Source: Bacillota bacterium
Lineage (GTDB): Bacteria; Bacillota; Clostridia; Peptostreptococcales; Acidaminobacteraceae
Direction of reading: 5' to 3'
DNA length: 64,000 bases
Assembly (NCBI GenBank): GCA_025210655.1
Contig: JAOARG010000044.1
Coordinates: 62,001 to 126,000, forward strand
Shown here: positions 1 to 8,535 of the stretch, one piece after another
Layout: each line of letters opens with the position of its first letter
Position numbering within the stretch: position 1 is the first letter of the stretch
Translations under genes and position numbers: made by a program
The notes under the pieces: model-generated
The model's database searches: none
What the model was told of the DNA's origin: nothing
What the model saw: the letters and a program-made list of their open reading frames with translations, nothing else

Positions 1-291
1 TGGTACAGTACCAGCTTGAATCCATGAACCGATAATCATACCTATAAGTATGAATATAAGAATAGCTGCCATAGCCTTACCAAGGCCGTCTTTCATGGCA
101 TCAATTAGTTCATCAAATGAGTAACCTACCTTAATAGCAACAAAACAAGTTAAAATAAGACCTAAAATTAATAATACGTGGATGTCTAAACCGAATCCTA
201 AAATACCAACAATAAGAATTGAAATAATTCCTAATAATACTGTTAGTGCTTGCCCAAAGGATGGTTTTCTGTCTTTACTTAAATCTAGCAT
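1..291 (-). CDS. NhaC-family Na+/H+ antiporter, N-terminal part (cut by window edge)
   Basis: Reads as an open frame of 97 codons from an ATG at 291 down to base 1, so only the N-terminus is present. The protein begins MLDLSKDRKPSFGQAL and continues into hydrophobic helices with the segment ILIFILIGMIIGSW followed by a GTVP turn. That segment is almost identical to the same region of the complete NhaC protein at 4831-6249, so the two are paralogues. NhaC family members exchange Na+ for protons, or malate for lactate in the MleN branch; the substrate here cannot be told. An SD-like AGGGAGG lies 5-11 bases before the start. It is separated from the molybdoenzyme gene upstream by a 419-bp palindrome-rich gap. 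Confidence 0.85.
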   Translation of the reverse strand, partial: MLDLSKDRKPSFGQALTVLLGIISILIVGILGFGLDIHVLLILGLILTCFVAIKVGYSFDELIDAMKDGLGKAMAAILIFILIGMIIGSWIQAGTVP

Positions 292-710
292 TTTAATCCT
301 CCCTTTAATAGATAAAAAATTTATGATTAAGCTATTTTCTTAGCTTGAATCCCTACATTGTTATTCTTTTAACTAATTTTCTCCAAATTTAGGAGCTGAC
401 TTAACAGCTCCCACGACCGTAGATGAACTACAGTCTTGTTAAGCATTATAACGAGTCATAACGTTAAGCGGTCATTTCATTCCCGTTTAGCATTTTCCTT
501 ATACTCAAACGTTAAGCAATAATTTTTCAAATTATCGTACTCGGATACTTTGCATACGCAAACTTAATTTCAATTAGCTTGCGTAGCAAGGTTTCCATGT
601 ACAACATTTGTAAAATGTCGCTTCACGTTCAATTTCATTGAATGCTTAACGGTGCATGTGCACCTGCTTAACATATATTGTGAAAAACAATATATTGCTT
701 AACAATGGTA
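292..710. repeat. Palindrome array A with inverted GTTAAGC linkers
   Basis: This 419-bp gap has no gene. It carries GTTAAGC three times (438, 463, 511) and then its reverse complement GCTTAAC three times (644, 666, 697). Perfect or near-perfect hairpins sit beside them: 392-411, 519-535 (ATAATTT/AAATTAT), 551-588 (TTGCGTA arms with one bulge), 604-618, 628-642, 651-664 (GGTGCA/TGCACC) and 673-695 (9-bp stem). The outermost linkers match over 10 bp (TTGTTAAGCA at 436-445, complement at 696-705), so the block can fold as a long stem with hairpin branches. There is no strong T-run after these stems, so they do not look like plain terminators. Confidence 0.75.
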
Positions 711-2774
711 TTAGATTTTCTCTACTTTAATTTGAACAGCCTTCATTAATGGGAATCCATCAATAGGGTCAAATATATCATCATGTGTAATCTCATTTAC
801 ATTAGCCTCTTTCCAGCCGTGAGTAATTTGAGTAACACCTGGTAAAATTTCTGTTTCACTGACTACATTCACTGCAATATCAATTGAACCAATCTTAGAA
901 GTAACCTTTACCATATCTCCAGTCACTACGCCAAGTTTTTCAGCATCTACTGGGTGTACTTCTATCTCTGCTTTAGGAATAGCAGTAAGTGTTCTGGCAA
1001 AGTTTCTATTTCTTCCGTGGTAGAACATTACCTTTCTAGCACCTGTGATTAAGGCAATTGGGAATTCTTCATCAGGCTCTGCAACATATCTTGGTGCAAA
1101 GTACTCAGGAAGTTCCTCATAACCTAGATCTTTAAGATATTCTGAAGTAAACTCTATTTTTCCAGTTGGAGTATTGAATGGCTTCTGTCCATTCTTAGCC
1201 TTTTCCTCATATTTATTGTAAGTCATTGGCGCATACTTATATCCGTCTACATGCTTCTCAAGCTCTTCTAAAGTAACTCCTGTCGGCTCAAGTAACCACT
1301 TATTAAGCTCAGTTTCATTCTCCCATGGGAAGTAATCTCCAAAATCAAGTCTGTGGGCAATATCATGTAAGAACTGATACTCATCCTGTACACCATCTAT
1401 TGTGTAAATTCTTTTAGTTAAGTTTGCTAGCTGCTTTCCACCGTGACAGTGAATTTCACTTCTCTCAAGGTAAGATGCTGATGGAATAATATAATGAGCT
1501 AGCTCTGAAGTTTCTGTCATATAAAGCTCTCTACTTACTAATAGCTCAAGACTAGAAAGAGCCTTAGCAACCTTCTCTGAATTTGGATTAGTAAGAACTG
1601 GGTTTGCACCAGCAATAATCATTCCCTTAAGTGGGTATGGATCTTCTGAAAGAATTGTATCCATAGCAGTCATTGTATGACACTCTTCTCTGAAATCATA
1701 AAGAACAGGGAACTTATCTCTACCGATTGGATTAAGTTCTGTAAGGGGCTTCTCATCATAGATACAAAGTCCTCTTGCACCAAATCCTATTGGCATATAG
1801 TTTCCACCCTTAGCATCGAAAGCAGCAATTAATCCATCGATACAAGCAACTGCTCTTACATTGTTAATTCCGTTTTCATGGTGCTCAAGTCCATTTCCTA
1901 CGTAGTTAACAACCGCTGGTGCTCTTTCACCAATAAGTCTTGCAGCTTCAATGATAAGCTCTTTAGCAACACCTGTTTGCTCCTCAACGAATTCAGGAGT
2001 GAAAGTCTTAACATACTCAGCTAATTTCTCATATCCTACTGTATATTCTTTAACGAAATCTTCGTTAATCATGTTGTTATCAATTAAAAGCTTCATGATT
2101 CCATGAGCCACAGCTCCATCAGTACCTGGTTTTACCTGAAGGAATAAGTCTGATTGACGAGCTATTGCAGAAAGTCTAGAATCAATGGCAATAATTTTAC
2201 ATCCATTTTCCTTTGCTTTCATGATGTCTTGAGTCATATTAGGATGTGCGTGTGGAGGGTTAGCGCCCCATAATACGATACACTTTGAATTAACAAAGTC
2301 AGGCTGTGACATCCAAGATCCAGCTACTAATGAGTAACCAATCCATCTTCCAACGAAACACTCAGAATCGTTTGAGAAGTAGTTAGGACTTCCGTAAGCA
2401 TGGATAAATCTTCTGTATAGTTCTTCCTGCTGAGCAAAACCAATTGCTTCACCTTTCCATACAGACATTGATCTTGCGCCGTATTTTTCCTTAAGCTCTT
2501 GCATTTTTGCAGCAATCTCATCTAATGCTTGCTCAAGTGAAATCTCAACAAAACCATTTTCAGTTTTCTTTAATGGCTTAAGAATTCTATCTCCTTGCTT
2601 TACAAAGTCAACACCAAGTCTTCCCTTAACACAAAGTCTACCATTGTTCCAAGGGTGATCATTATTTCCATCTATATCTACTACCTTGCCATCTTCCATG
2701 TAAACATTAATACCACAGTGGTCATCACACATACGGCAAAGAGTCTTGTGAACTTCTCTATTCTTATTAGTCAT
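711..2774 (-). CDS. Molybdopterin-dependent oxidoreductase catalytic subunit
   Basis: This 687-aa protein is a member of the DMSO reductase/formate dehydrogenase superfamily. The N-terminus has the [4Fe-4S] motif with Cys13, Cys16, Cys20 and Cys48 (TLCRMCDDHC, then GRLCVKG). A cysteine in SECFVGRW (Cys139) sits where the molybdenum or tungsten ligand is expected. The C-terminal 120 residues form the molybdopterin-dinucleotide-binding domain. There is no twin-arginine signal, so the enzyme should be cytoplasmic. Its start overlaps the stop of the ferredoxin gene by one base (TAATG), which implies translational coupling and a complex with the products of 2774-3262 and 3285-4529. Electrons would pass between substrate, Fe-S subunit and NAD(P)H. 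The substrate is not recognisable from sequence. Confidence 0.9.
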   Translation of the reverse strand: MTNKNREVHKTLCRMCDDHCGINVYMEDGKVVDIDGNNDHPWNNGRLCVKGRLGVDFVKQGDRILKPLKKTENGFVEISLEQALDEIAAKMQELKEKYGARSMSVWKGEAIGFAQQEELYRRFIHAYGSPNYFSNDSECFVGRWIGYSLVAGSWMSQPDFVNSKCIVLWGANPPHAHPNMTQDIMKAKENGCKIIAIDSRLSAIARQSDLFLQVKPGTDGAVAHGIMKLLIDNNMINEDFVKEYTVGYEKLAEYVKTFTPEFVEEQTGVAKELIIEAARLIGERAPAVVNYVGNGLEHHENGINNVRAVACIDGLIAAFDAKGGNYMPIGFGARGLCIYDEKPLTELNPIGRDKFPVLYDFREECHTMTAMDTILSEDPYPLKGMIIAGANPVLTNPNSEKVAKALSSLELLVSRELYMTETSELAHYIIPSASYLERSEIHCHGGKQLANLTKRIYTIDGVQDEYQFLHDIAHRLDFGDYFPWENETELNKWLLEPTGVTLEELEKHVDGYKYAPMTYNKYEEKAKNGQKPFNTPTGKIEFTSEYLKDLGYEELPEYFAPRYVAEPDEEFPIALITGARKVMFYHGRNRNFARTLTAIPKAEIEVHPVDAEKLGVVTGDMVKVTSKIGSIDIAVNVVSETEILPGVTQITHGWKEANVNEITHDDIFDPIDGFPLMKAVQIKVEKI

Positions 2775-3262
2775 TACTTCTTACCTCCCTCTTGGGATTT
2801 TGAATACATATCTTTTAATTTTGCATCAAGATGCTTTCTGTTATTTCCGAAATCTTCAACATCTTCATAACTTAATGCTCCCGAAATACAGTGCTTAACA
2901 CAATTTGGCTCACCTTCACAAAGATCACATTTTTGACTTACAAGTGCCTTCGAGTCAAAGTGAATATTACCAAATGGACATGAAAGCATACACATCTTAC
3001 ATCCAGCACACTTGTCCTTGTCAACCTTTACTGCTCCAGTCTTTTCATCCCTAGAAATAGCATTAGCTGGACATACTTCAAGACACCAAGCCTCTTCACA
3101 ATGAACACAAGTCATTGGAACACATACTCTCTCCTCAGGATATACATTTACTCTAATATTTGAATTTTTCTGTGTGAAATCATTTTTTTGTTTAAATGCA
3201 CAGGCATATTCGCAGTTTCTACATCCTACACATTTATTAGGATCAACAGTAACTATACGCAT
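2774..3262 (-). CDS. 4Fe-4S dicluster ferredoxin subunit (HycB/DmsB type)
   Basis: A 162-aa electron-transfer subunit with sixteen cysteines in four CxxCxxC-type groups: the first at Cys11/14/17/21, then the CVHC..CLEVC, CAGCKMCMLSC and CDLC..CVKHC groups. This pattern binds four [4Fe-4S] clusters. The family links molybdopterin enzymes to other redox partners. The SD is AAGGAGGAGG just upstream of the ATG. The gene lies between the FAD oxidoreductase (22 bp upstream) and the molybdoenzyme (1-bp overlap), in one operon. It has no signal peptide, so a cytoplasmic complex is expected. Confidence 0.92.
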   Translation of the reverse strand: MRIVTVDPNKCVGCRNCEYACAFKQKNDFTQKNSNIRVNVYPEERVCVPMTCVHCEEAWCLEVCPANAISRDEKTGAVKVDKDKCAGCKMCMLSCPFGNIHFDSKALVSQKCDLCEGEPNCVKHCISGALSYEDVEDFGNNRKHLDAKLKDMYSKSQEGGKK

Positions 3263-3284
3263 ATAATCCTCCTCCTTACTCTTT

Positions 3285-4529
3285 TTAATATCTATAATCG
3301 AATTGTGATGATGCTACTTTTTTATGGAATCCCTTAAGAATTTCCTCAGGATTAAACTTACTATCTTTCTTTCTAATTGATGGTCTCATTACTCCAAGTA
3401 GCTTTACAAGTTCAGAACTTCCAACTACAGTACCACCAACAGGAATGCAGTCTTTAAGTACTATCTTCACGTAATTATTATTTTTCTCGTCTATATCAAT
3501 GAATACTTCCTCAGAAGCTCCGTCCATAAACATTCCCATAGAAGCAACCGTTATTTCAAACAACTGAGTTACATTCATATTTAAACTACCTTCATACTCA
3601 AAGTCTTTACCAGACATATTCGCTCCAGCAATCTTACCCATTTCCATAGCAGTTGGCCATAAAGCATGGATTACATTTGCCTCACCAAAAGTTGTTGGGC
3701 CCTGAGCAACATCTCCGACAGCATAAATACCATCTACATTAGTTCTCATACCCTTATCAACTAAGATTCCCCTATCGATTTTAACTTCCGTTCCCTCTAG
3801 GAATCCTACATTAGGTCTTACTCCAGTACCAACAATAACGAAATCAACATCAAAAGGCTCTTGGCCTTCAACGAAAACTCTGTGTCCTCCGTTTTCTAAC
3901 TTCTCGATTTTCTTCGTCATTGCATTTAATCTTAAATCTACTCCGAACTCTATAATCTTGTCCATAAGCATCTGAGCACCTTTAGAATCAAGTACACTTG
4001 GCATAATTCTATCAGCAAGCTCTATAACTGTTACCTCAAGACCTTTAGTAATTGCTGCCCAAGCAGCCTGTAAAGATACAAATCCAGATCCAAGTACAAG
4101 AACCTTTTTACCTTCCTTAAAAAATGGCTCAAGATTTTCAGCATCTTCCTTAGTCCACATATGATATACACCTTCCTTTTCCAGTCCTGGAATAGGTGGC
4201 TTGGCAGCTGATGATCCAGTTGCAATCAAAAGCTTATCATATGAGACCTTTGAATTATCATCAAGAATTACCTCTTTAGACACTTCATCTATTTTAACTA
4301 CTTCTTTCTCAATATATTCAGCGTTCATAGTATCAAAGTATTTTTCATCTCTAATATACATATCATCGTGCTGAAGTTTTCCCCTCAAGAAGTAAGGCAA
4401 TAAAACTCTAGAATAAGGTTTTCCTTTCTCCTTAGAAATAACAGTGATTTTAGAATCACTATCGTACTTTCTAAAAGTTTCCAGTGCATTTAACCCAGCT
4501 GCACTATTTCCTATAATGACAATATTCAT
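3285..4529 (-). CDS. FAD-dependent NAD(P) oxidoreductase (rubredoxin reductase/NirB-like)
   Basis: A 414-aa pyridine nucleotide-disulphide oxidoreductase family protein. The N-terminal FAD-binding motif is GNSAAG (variant GxGxxG, residues 7-12). A second Rossmann motif, VLVLGSGFVSLQAA near residue 145, binds NAD(P), and GIYAVGDVA near residue 270 is the C-terminal FAD motif. No redox-active CxxxxC is seen, as in NADH:rubredoxin/nitrite reductase-type flavoproteins. It is the first gene of the three-gene redox operon and probably supplies or collects NAD(P)H electrons for the molybdoenzyme through the ferredoxin. The promoter region carries a copy of the putative IclR operator at 4609-4621. 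Confidence 0.88.
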   Translation of the reverse strand: MNIVIIGNSAAGLNALETFRKYDSDSKITVISKEKGKPYSRVLLPYFLRGKLQHDDMYIRDEKYFDTMNAEYIEKEVVKIDEVSKEVILDDNSKVSYDKLLIATGSSAAKPPIPGLEKEGVYHMWTKEDAENLEPFFKEGKKVLVLGSGFVSLQAAWAAITKGLEVTVIELADRIMPSVLDSKGAQMLMDKIIEFGVDLRLNAMTKKIEKLENGGHRVFVEGQEPFDVDFVIVGTGVRPNVGFLEGTEVKIDRGILVDKGMRTNVDGIYAVGDVAQGPTTFGEANVIHALWPTAMEMGKIAGANMSGKDFEYEGSLNMNVTQLFEITVASMGMFMDGASEEVFIDIDEKNNNYVKIVLKDCIPVGGTVVGSSELVKLLGVMRPSIRKKDSKFNPEEILKGFHKKVASSQFDYRY

Positions 4530-4596
4530 TGTCTCACCTCCCTGTAATAGTCACACAGATTTCTATAAATCCAAAATTGCTAGTCAATTTTTTGTT

Positions 4597-4622
4597 GTTC
4601 CACTCTTCGGAACACTGTTCTG
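4597..4622. promoter_or_regulatory. Putative IclR operator upstream of the redox operon
   Basis: The plus strand reads GTTCC-N7-GGAAC (4597-4613), overlapping GGAACACTGTTCT at 4609-4621. The same 13 bases occur in reverse complement in front of iclR (7170-7182). IclR-family regulators bind short dyads of this kind. The 301-bp gap 4530-4830 otherwise contains only AT-rich sequence and the terminator of the gene upstream. Confidence 0.55.
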
Positions 4623-4810
4623 TATTTTGCAGTAATATCGTAACACCAGAGATTTTCTTTGTCAACAATTTATCAAAAAAAAATATTGTTTTTTTTATAC
4701 AAAGATATTTTCATAAAGGGTTATCTAATACCACAGATAACCACAAACCTTGAAAATAAAGATGTATGTAAAAACAATATTACTAAGTAAATGTATGTAT
4801 ATTTATGTTT

Positions 4811-4846
4811 TTTAAAAAATATATCACAGCCTAAGACTGTGATATA
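4811..4846 (-). terminator. Intrinsic terminator of the nhaC gene
   Basis: Stem ATATCACAG (4821-4829) pairs with CTGTGATAT (4837-4845) across a 7-nt loop. On the minus strand it is followed by ATTTTTTAAA. The stop codon of the nhaC gene lies in the loop, so the redox operon downstream needs its own promoter. Confidence 0.85.
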
Positions 4847-6249
4847 TTAGCTTTCTTACTCTTTTCCCATAATACAAATATACCCATATATGATAATACG
4901 ATGGAAAGAATAGGATTTATTAAATTTAAAAATGCAAATGGTAAATACTCTAAAGTTGAAATATCTAAAGTTCCAGCTACAAATGCACCAGCAGTTGTCC
5001 AAGGAATAAGGGGGCCAGTAAGGGTACCACCCTCTTCAATAAGACGACTTAACATTCTAGGTTGAAGTCCTTTTTCTTTAAATAAGTCTTTATATAAACT
5101 ACCATTAAGAATTACAGATAAATAAACTTCTCCCATGGCAGCATTGGAAAGACATGTAGTAAAAATTACTACAAGTACTAGATTTCCAACTCTTTTAATA
5201 TTCTTAACTATTCCATGAATAATAACACTTAAGTAGCCAACTTTCTCAAGGACTCCACCTAAACAAAGGGCAATAAATGATAGTGAAAAAGTCCACATCA
5301 TACTCTGTATACCGCCCCTTAATAAAAGTCTATCAATTATGGCTACATTAGTTGGAACCTTGTAACCACTATTTATTGTATTAATAATATGTTGAAGAGA
5401 CTCCCCCTGAACAAAATATGCAATCACAACCCCTGCTAAAACACCACATACCATTGTTGGAATAGAAGGAAATCTAATAATACTAAGTATTAATACAACT
5501 AGCATAGGTATAATTACAATAAAGCTTATATTGAATTCACTTAATAGGGTATCCTTCATAAGACTAATAGTTGAAGTATCCATTTTACTTTCTACAGAAT
5601 ACTTAAAGCCTAAGTAAGTATATATTGCCAATGATATTATATATGCTGGTATCGTGGTATATAGCATAGCTCCAATATGATCATATAGATTAGTTCCTGC
5701 TGAAACTGCTGCCAAATTAGTTGTGTCTGAAATAGGTGATATTTTATCACCAAAGAATGCACCTGAAACAATCATACCTGCAACTAAAGCTCCAGGTATT
5801 CCAAGGCTTGTGCCCATACCCATAAGAGCAATACCTACTGTAGCAACTGTCCCCCATGAAGTTCCCGTACCTAAAGAAGTAATTGAGCAAATTATAAGTC
5901 CAAGTGGTAAGAAAAATTTAGGGTTTAGGAATTCTAAGCCATAATATATAAGTGCCGGCACTGTTCCGCATATTATCCAAGATCCTATTATCATACCAAT
6001 AAGTATGAATATTATCATAGCCCCCATAGCTCTAGAAATACTTTCCTTCATTCCATCGAGCATACTTTCAAAAGTGTATCCGTGGAAATAAGAAACTATA
6101 CAGGTCAAAATAAGTCCCGAAATGAGGAGCGCATGAATATCAACTTCTAGGACAAATATACCTGCAATTAAAATAGTAATAATACCTGCAAGCACTGCAA
6201 TAGAAGTAATAATTGAGGGTTTTCTGATTGTAATGTCATCTTGATTCAT
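4831..6249 (-). CDS. NhaC-family Na+/H+ antiporter
   Basis: A complete 472-aa integral membrane protein with about eleven hydrophobic helices. Characteristic NhaC stretches include GDKISPISDTTNLAA in the middle and LIPWTTAGAF near the C-terminus. Members exchange Na+ for protons or couple organic-acid exchange to ions. The SD is GGAGG with the ATG at 6249. A paralogue begins at the left window edge, so the redox cluster is flanked by two such carriers. This fits import of an acidic substrate or Na+ homeostasis around the enzyme, but the substrate is inferred, not seen. A strong terminator follows directly. Confidence 0.9.
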   Translation of the reverse strand: MNQDDITIRKPSIITSIAVLAGIITILIAGIFVLEVDIHALLISGLILTCIVSYFHGYTFESMLDGMKESISRAMGAMIIFILIGMIIGSWIICGTVPALIYYGLEFLNPKFFLPLGLIICSITSLGTGTSWGTVATVGIALMGMGTSLGIPGALVAGMIVSGAFFGDKISPISDTTNLAAVSAGTNLYDHIGAMLYTTIPAYIISLAIYTYLGFKYSVESKMDTSTISLMKDTLLSEFNISFIVIIPMLVVLILSIIRFPSIPTMVCGVLAGVVIAYFVQGESLQHIINTINSGYKVPTNVAIIDRLLLRGGIQSMMWTFSLSFIALCLGGVLEKVGYLSVIIHGIVKNIKRVGNLVLVVIFTTCLSNAAMGEVYLSVILNGSLYKDLFKEKGLQPRMLSRLIEEGGTLTGPLIPWTTAGAFVAGTLDISTLEYLPFAFLNLINPILSIVLSYMGIFVLWEKSKKANISQS

Positions 6250-6379
6250 ATTGTCCTCCGTTTGTTATATTTTTGTCAATAACTGTTAAAAAAAATAGCC
6301 CTTAAAAACATACAAATATCTACCTAGAGATACTATACCCTAAAAGATATAAATATCCCTAGATATATAATTTACAAAT

Positions 6380-7144
6380 TTATTTTAATAAACTAGAAAT
6401 CTGTCCCGCAGTACCTTTAACTTCCCTGACAATTAGCTCAAAATCAGACCTAATATCTTCTGTTTTACCAGAAATACTAATTGCCGCTATGGCTTCACCA
6501 TTTTTATCAATAATAGGAGAAGCAACACAAGTAAAACCTACTTCGACTTCCTCATCATCTATAGCATATCCATTCATTCTCACCATAGAAAGTGCCTTTT
6601 GCAGCTCTTCCCATGAAGAAATAGTATTTGAAGTATAAACAGGTAAATCTTTACCCTTGAATTTATCAAGAACATCATTCTCAACATATGCAAGCAAGCA
6701 CTTTCCTACTGCAGAATAATGAGACTCACTACTTGATCCAAGTTTTGGATTGACCTTCATTTCTCCATCAGGCTCTTCCTTAAGAATAAGGATTGTCTTT
6801 GGATAATCAGAATTTTTATAGTCAAGAACTGAAACATTGACAGTCTGACCAAATTTATTTGACAGCTTTTCAGCAAAAGGTTTAATTATCTGAGTAAGAG
6901 GTAATTTATCTCCCACCATCATACCTAATGCATAAAGCTTTACACCAAGCCAATACCTTTCATTTTGCTCATTTTTCTGAATGAATCCTCTATTTTCAAG
7001 GGTTATCAAAGTTCTGTGAACTGTACTTTTATGTAATTTTAAACCCTTAGCTATTTCCGTTACCCCAAGTTCCCTTTCTTCCTGATATAAGAGCATAAGT
7101 ATTTCAAGCGCCCTATCAATAGAAGATATTATTTCCTTCTCCAT
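6380..7144 (-). CDS. IclR-family transcriptional regulator
   Basis: A 254-aa protein with the standard IclR layout: an N-terminal winged helix (residues about 5-70, ALEILMLLYQEERELGVTEI then HKSTVHRTL recognition helix) and a C-terminal effector-binding domain ending in ISISGKTEDI. IclR proteins sense small organic acids and repress or activate nearby catabolic operons. Its orientation and position just upstream of nhaC and the redox operon suggest that it controls them. The 5' region carries the AGAACAGTGTTCC element, also found in front of the redox operon, so autoregulation is likely. The SD is AAAGGAG. Confidence 0.92.
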   Translation of the reverse strand: MEKEIISSIDRALEILMLLYQEERELGVTEIAKGLKLHKSTVHRTLITLENRGFIQKNEQNERYWLGVKLYALGMMVGDKLPLTQIIKPFAEKLSNKFGQTVNVSVLDYKNSDYPKTILILKEEPDGEMKVNPKLGSSSESHYSAVGKCLLAYVENDVLDKFKGKDLPVYTSNTISSWEELQKALSMVRMNGYAIDDEEVEVGFTCVASPIIDKNGEAIAAISISGKTEDIRSDFELIVREVKGTAGQISSLLK

Positions 7145-7169
7145 GTATTAACTCCTTTAACAAAATTTA

Positions 7170-7228
7170 AGAACAGTGTTCCATTTATTGCACTTTTGAA
7201 TTATATCACATTATTTTATTCATATCCA
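7170..7228 (-). promoter_or_regulatory. iclR promoter with putative autoregulatory operator
   Basis: On the minus strand an extended -10 (TGATATAAT, hexamer at 7200-7205) has a weak -35 (TGGATA, 7223-7228) 17 bp upstream. The element AGAACAGTGTTCC at 7170-7182 lies about 20 bases downstream of the expected start of transcription. It matches 13 of 13 bases with the complement of the site at 4609-4621. Confidence 0.55.
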
Positions 7229-7335
7229 CTCAAGTTGTGAAATATTTCACAGCAAAAAGAAAAGGCCGCAGATTTTGAATCAGAATTTCTTAAAGACTTC
7301 CGACCTACTACCTACGACCTACTAAATATGATTCC

Positions 7336-8532
7336 TTACCTATATACCTTAATCACCAATACTTTCAAATACTTACTCTCTTCAAAATTGTCATTCCATT
7401 TGAAATCAGAAGATTGAGTAAACTTCTCTTCGATTCTAAATCTAAATCCGTTATTTCTAAGACCTCTTGTAACTCTATACTCAAAGTCCTCATAAGATAG
7501 TTTTGAATGATTTGTAGATGCAACTAATATACCATTATTCTTTAAAAGAACAGAAAAGTTCTCTACAAGTTTTTTATAATCTTTCTCTACAGAAAATACA
7601 TGGTCTTTGGATCTTGAAAAACTAGGTGGATCTAGTATTACCATATCGTATTCACCAGTTACATGATTAAGACTGCCTTTTTTGTAGAAATTAAAAACAT
7701 CATCAACAATAATGCTGTGATTTTCTAAATCAATGCCATTAGCTTCAAAGTTGTTTCTTGTCATCTCAACACTTCTTTTTGCTAAATCTAGAGAAATAGT
7801 TTCTGATGCACCACCTACAGCTGAAGCTACTGAAAATGCTCCTGTATAAGAAAATGTATTAAGTACTTTCCTACCATTTGCATACTTGTCTTTAATAACT
7901 TTTCTAACTTCTCTTTGATCAAGGAATATACCCGTCATGGCCCCATCATTTAGGTTCACTATATACTTAACGCCATTTTCAAGTATTTCGAAATTATCAT
8001 CCATTCTTTCCCCAGAGACAAAAGAATCCCCTTTTATATATGAACCATTATTTCCAAATCTCTTTTTCTCATATATTCCCCTTGGGAAAACTATATCATT
8101 TATTGCCTTATATATCATATCCTTAAACTGATAAATACCTTCGTTATACCACTGAATAAGTGCAAATCCGTCATAATAATCTACTACAAAACCACCAATA
8201 TCATCACCAACTGCATTAAACAATCTAAATGCTGTTGTTTCAGGATCCATGAACAGTTTTTGTCTGTAACTTACTGCCTTAGCCATTTTTTTCGAGAAAT
8301 AATTTTGGTTTATTTCTTCATTATCATATGAAAGTATCCAACCTATATTTCTGTTTTCAACTCCTAAATATCCTTTAGCTATAAATTCTTTTTTTGCTGA
8401 ATAAATATTAACAATTTCACCTTCAGCTAATCTTTCAATCTTATTCTTATCAGTAAATAGTCCTGGAAAAATTCCAGGATGTCCATCCTTCACTAAGTCC
8501 ATAAACTTATCTTTAAGTATTAATTTAGCCAT
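7336..8532 (-). CDS. Class I SAM-dependent rRNA methyltransferase (RlmI/YwbD-like)
   Basis: A 398-aa protein with an N-terminal PUA-like RNA-binding domain (residues 1 to about 75, PGIFPGLFTDKNKIERLAEG) and a C-terminal Rossmann methyltransferase. SAM motif I is NTFSYTGAFSVASA and motif IV is ILDPPSFSRSK. E. coli RlmI makes m5C1962 in 23S rRNA and has a cysteine in motif VI. Here motif VI reads VASTNHS with no cysteine, as I recall for Bacillus YwbD-type members, so the exact target base is uncertain. It lies 3 bp downstream of the PHP phosphatase gene and shares its transcript. Confidence 0.85.
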   Translation of the reverse strand: MAKLILKDKFMDLVKDGHPGIFPGLFTDKNKIERLAEGEIVNIYSAKKEFIAKGYLGVENRNIGWILSYDNEEINQNYFSKKMAKAVSYRQKLFMDPETTAFRLFNAVGDDIGGFVVDYYDGFALIQWYNEGIYQFKDMIYKAINDIVFPRGIYEKKRFGNNGSYIKGDSFVSGERMDDNFEILENGVKYIVNLNDGAMTGIFLDQREVRKVIKDKYANGRKVLNTFSYTGAFSVASAVGGASETISLDLAKRSVEMTRNNFEANGIDLENHSIIVDDVFNFYKKGSLNHVTGEYDMVILDPPSFSRSKDHVFSVEKDYKKLVENFSVLLKNNGILVASTNHSKLSYEDFEYRVTRGLRNNGFRFRIEEKFTQSSDFKWNDNFEESKYLKVLVIKVYR

Positions 8533-8535
8533 TAC

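Noticed and set aside
292-710. CRISPR-like array because of regularly repeated short motif
   Set aside because: Repeats are only 7 bp, switch orientation half way and the spacers are palindromes of unequal length. No cas genes are in the window.
6250-6379. Terminator between iclR and nhaC
   Set aside because: A T-run (complement of 6287-6295) exists but no convincing stem precedes it. Read-through is possible.
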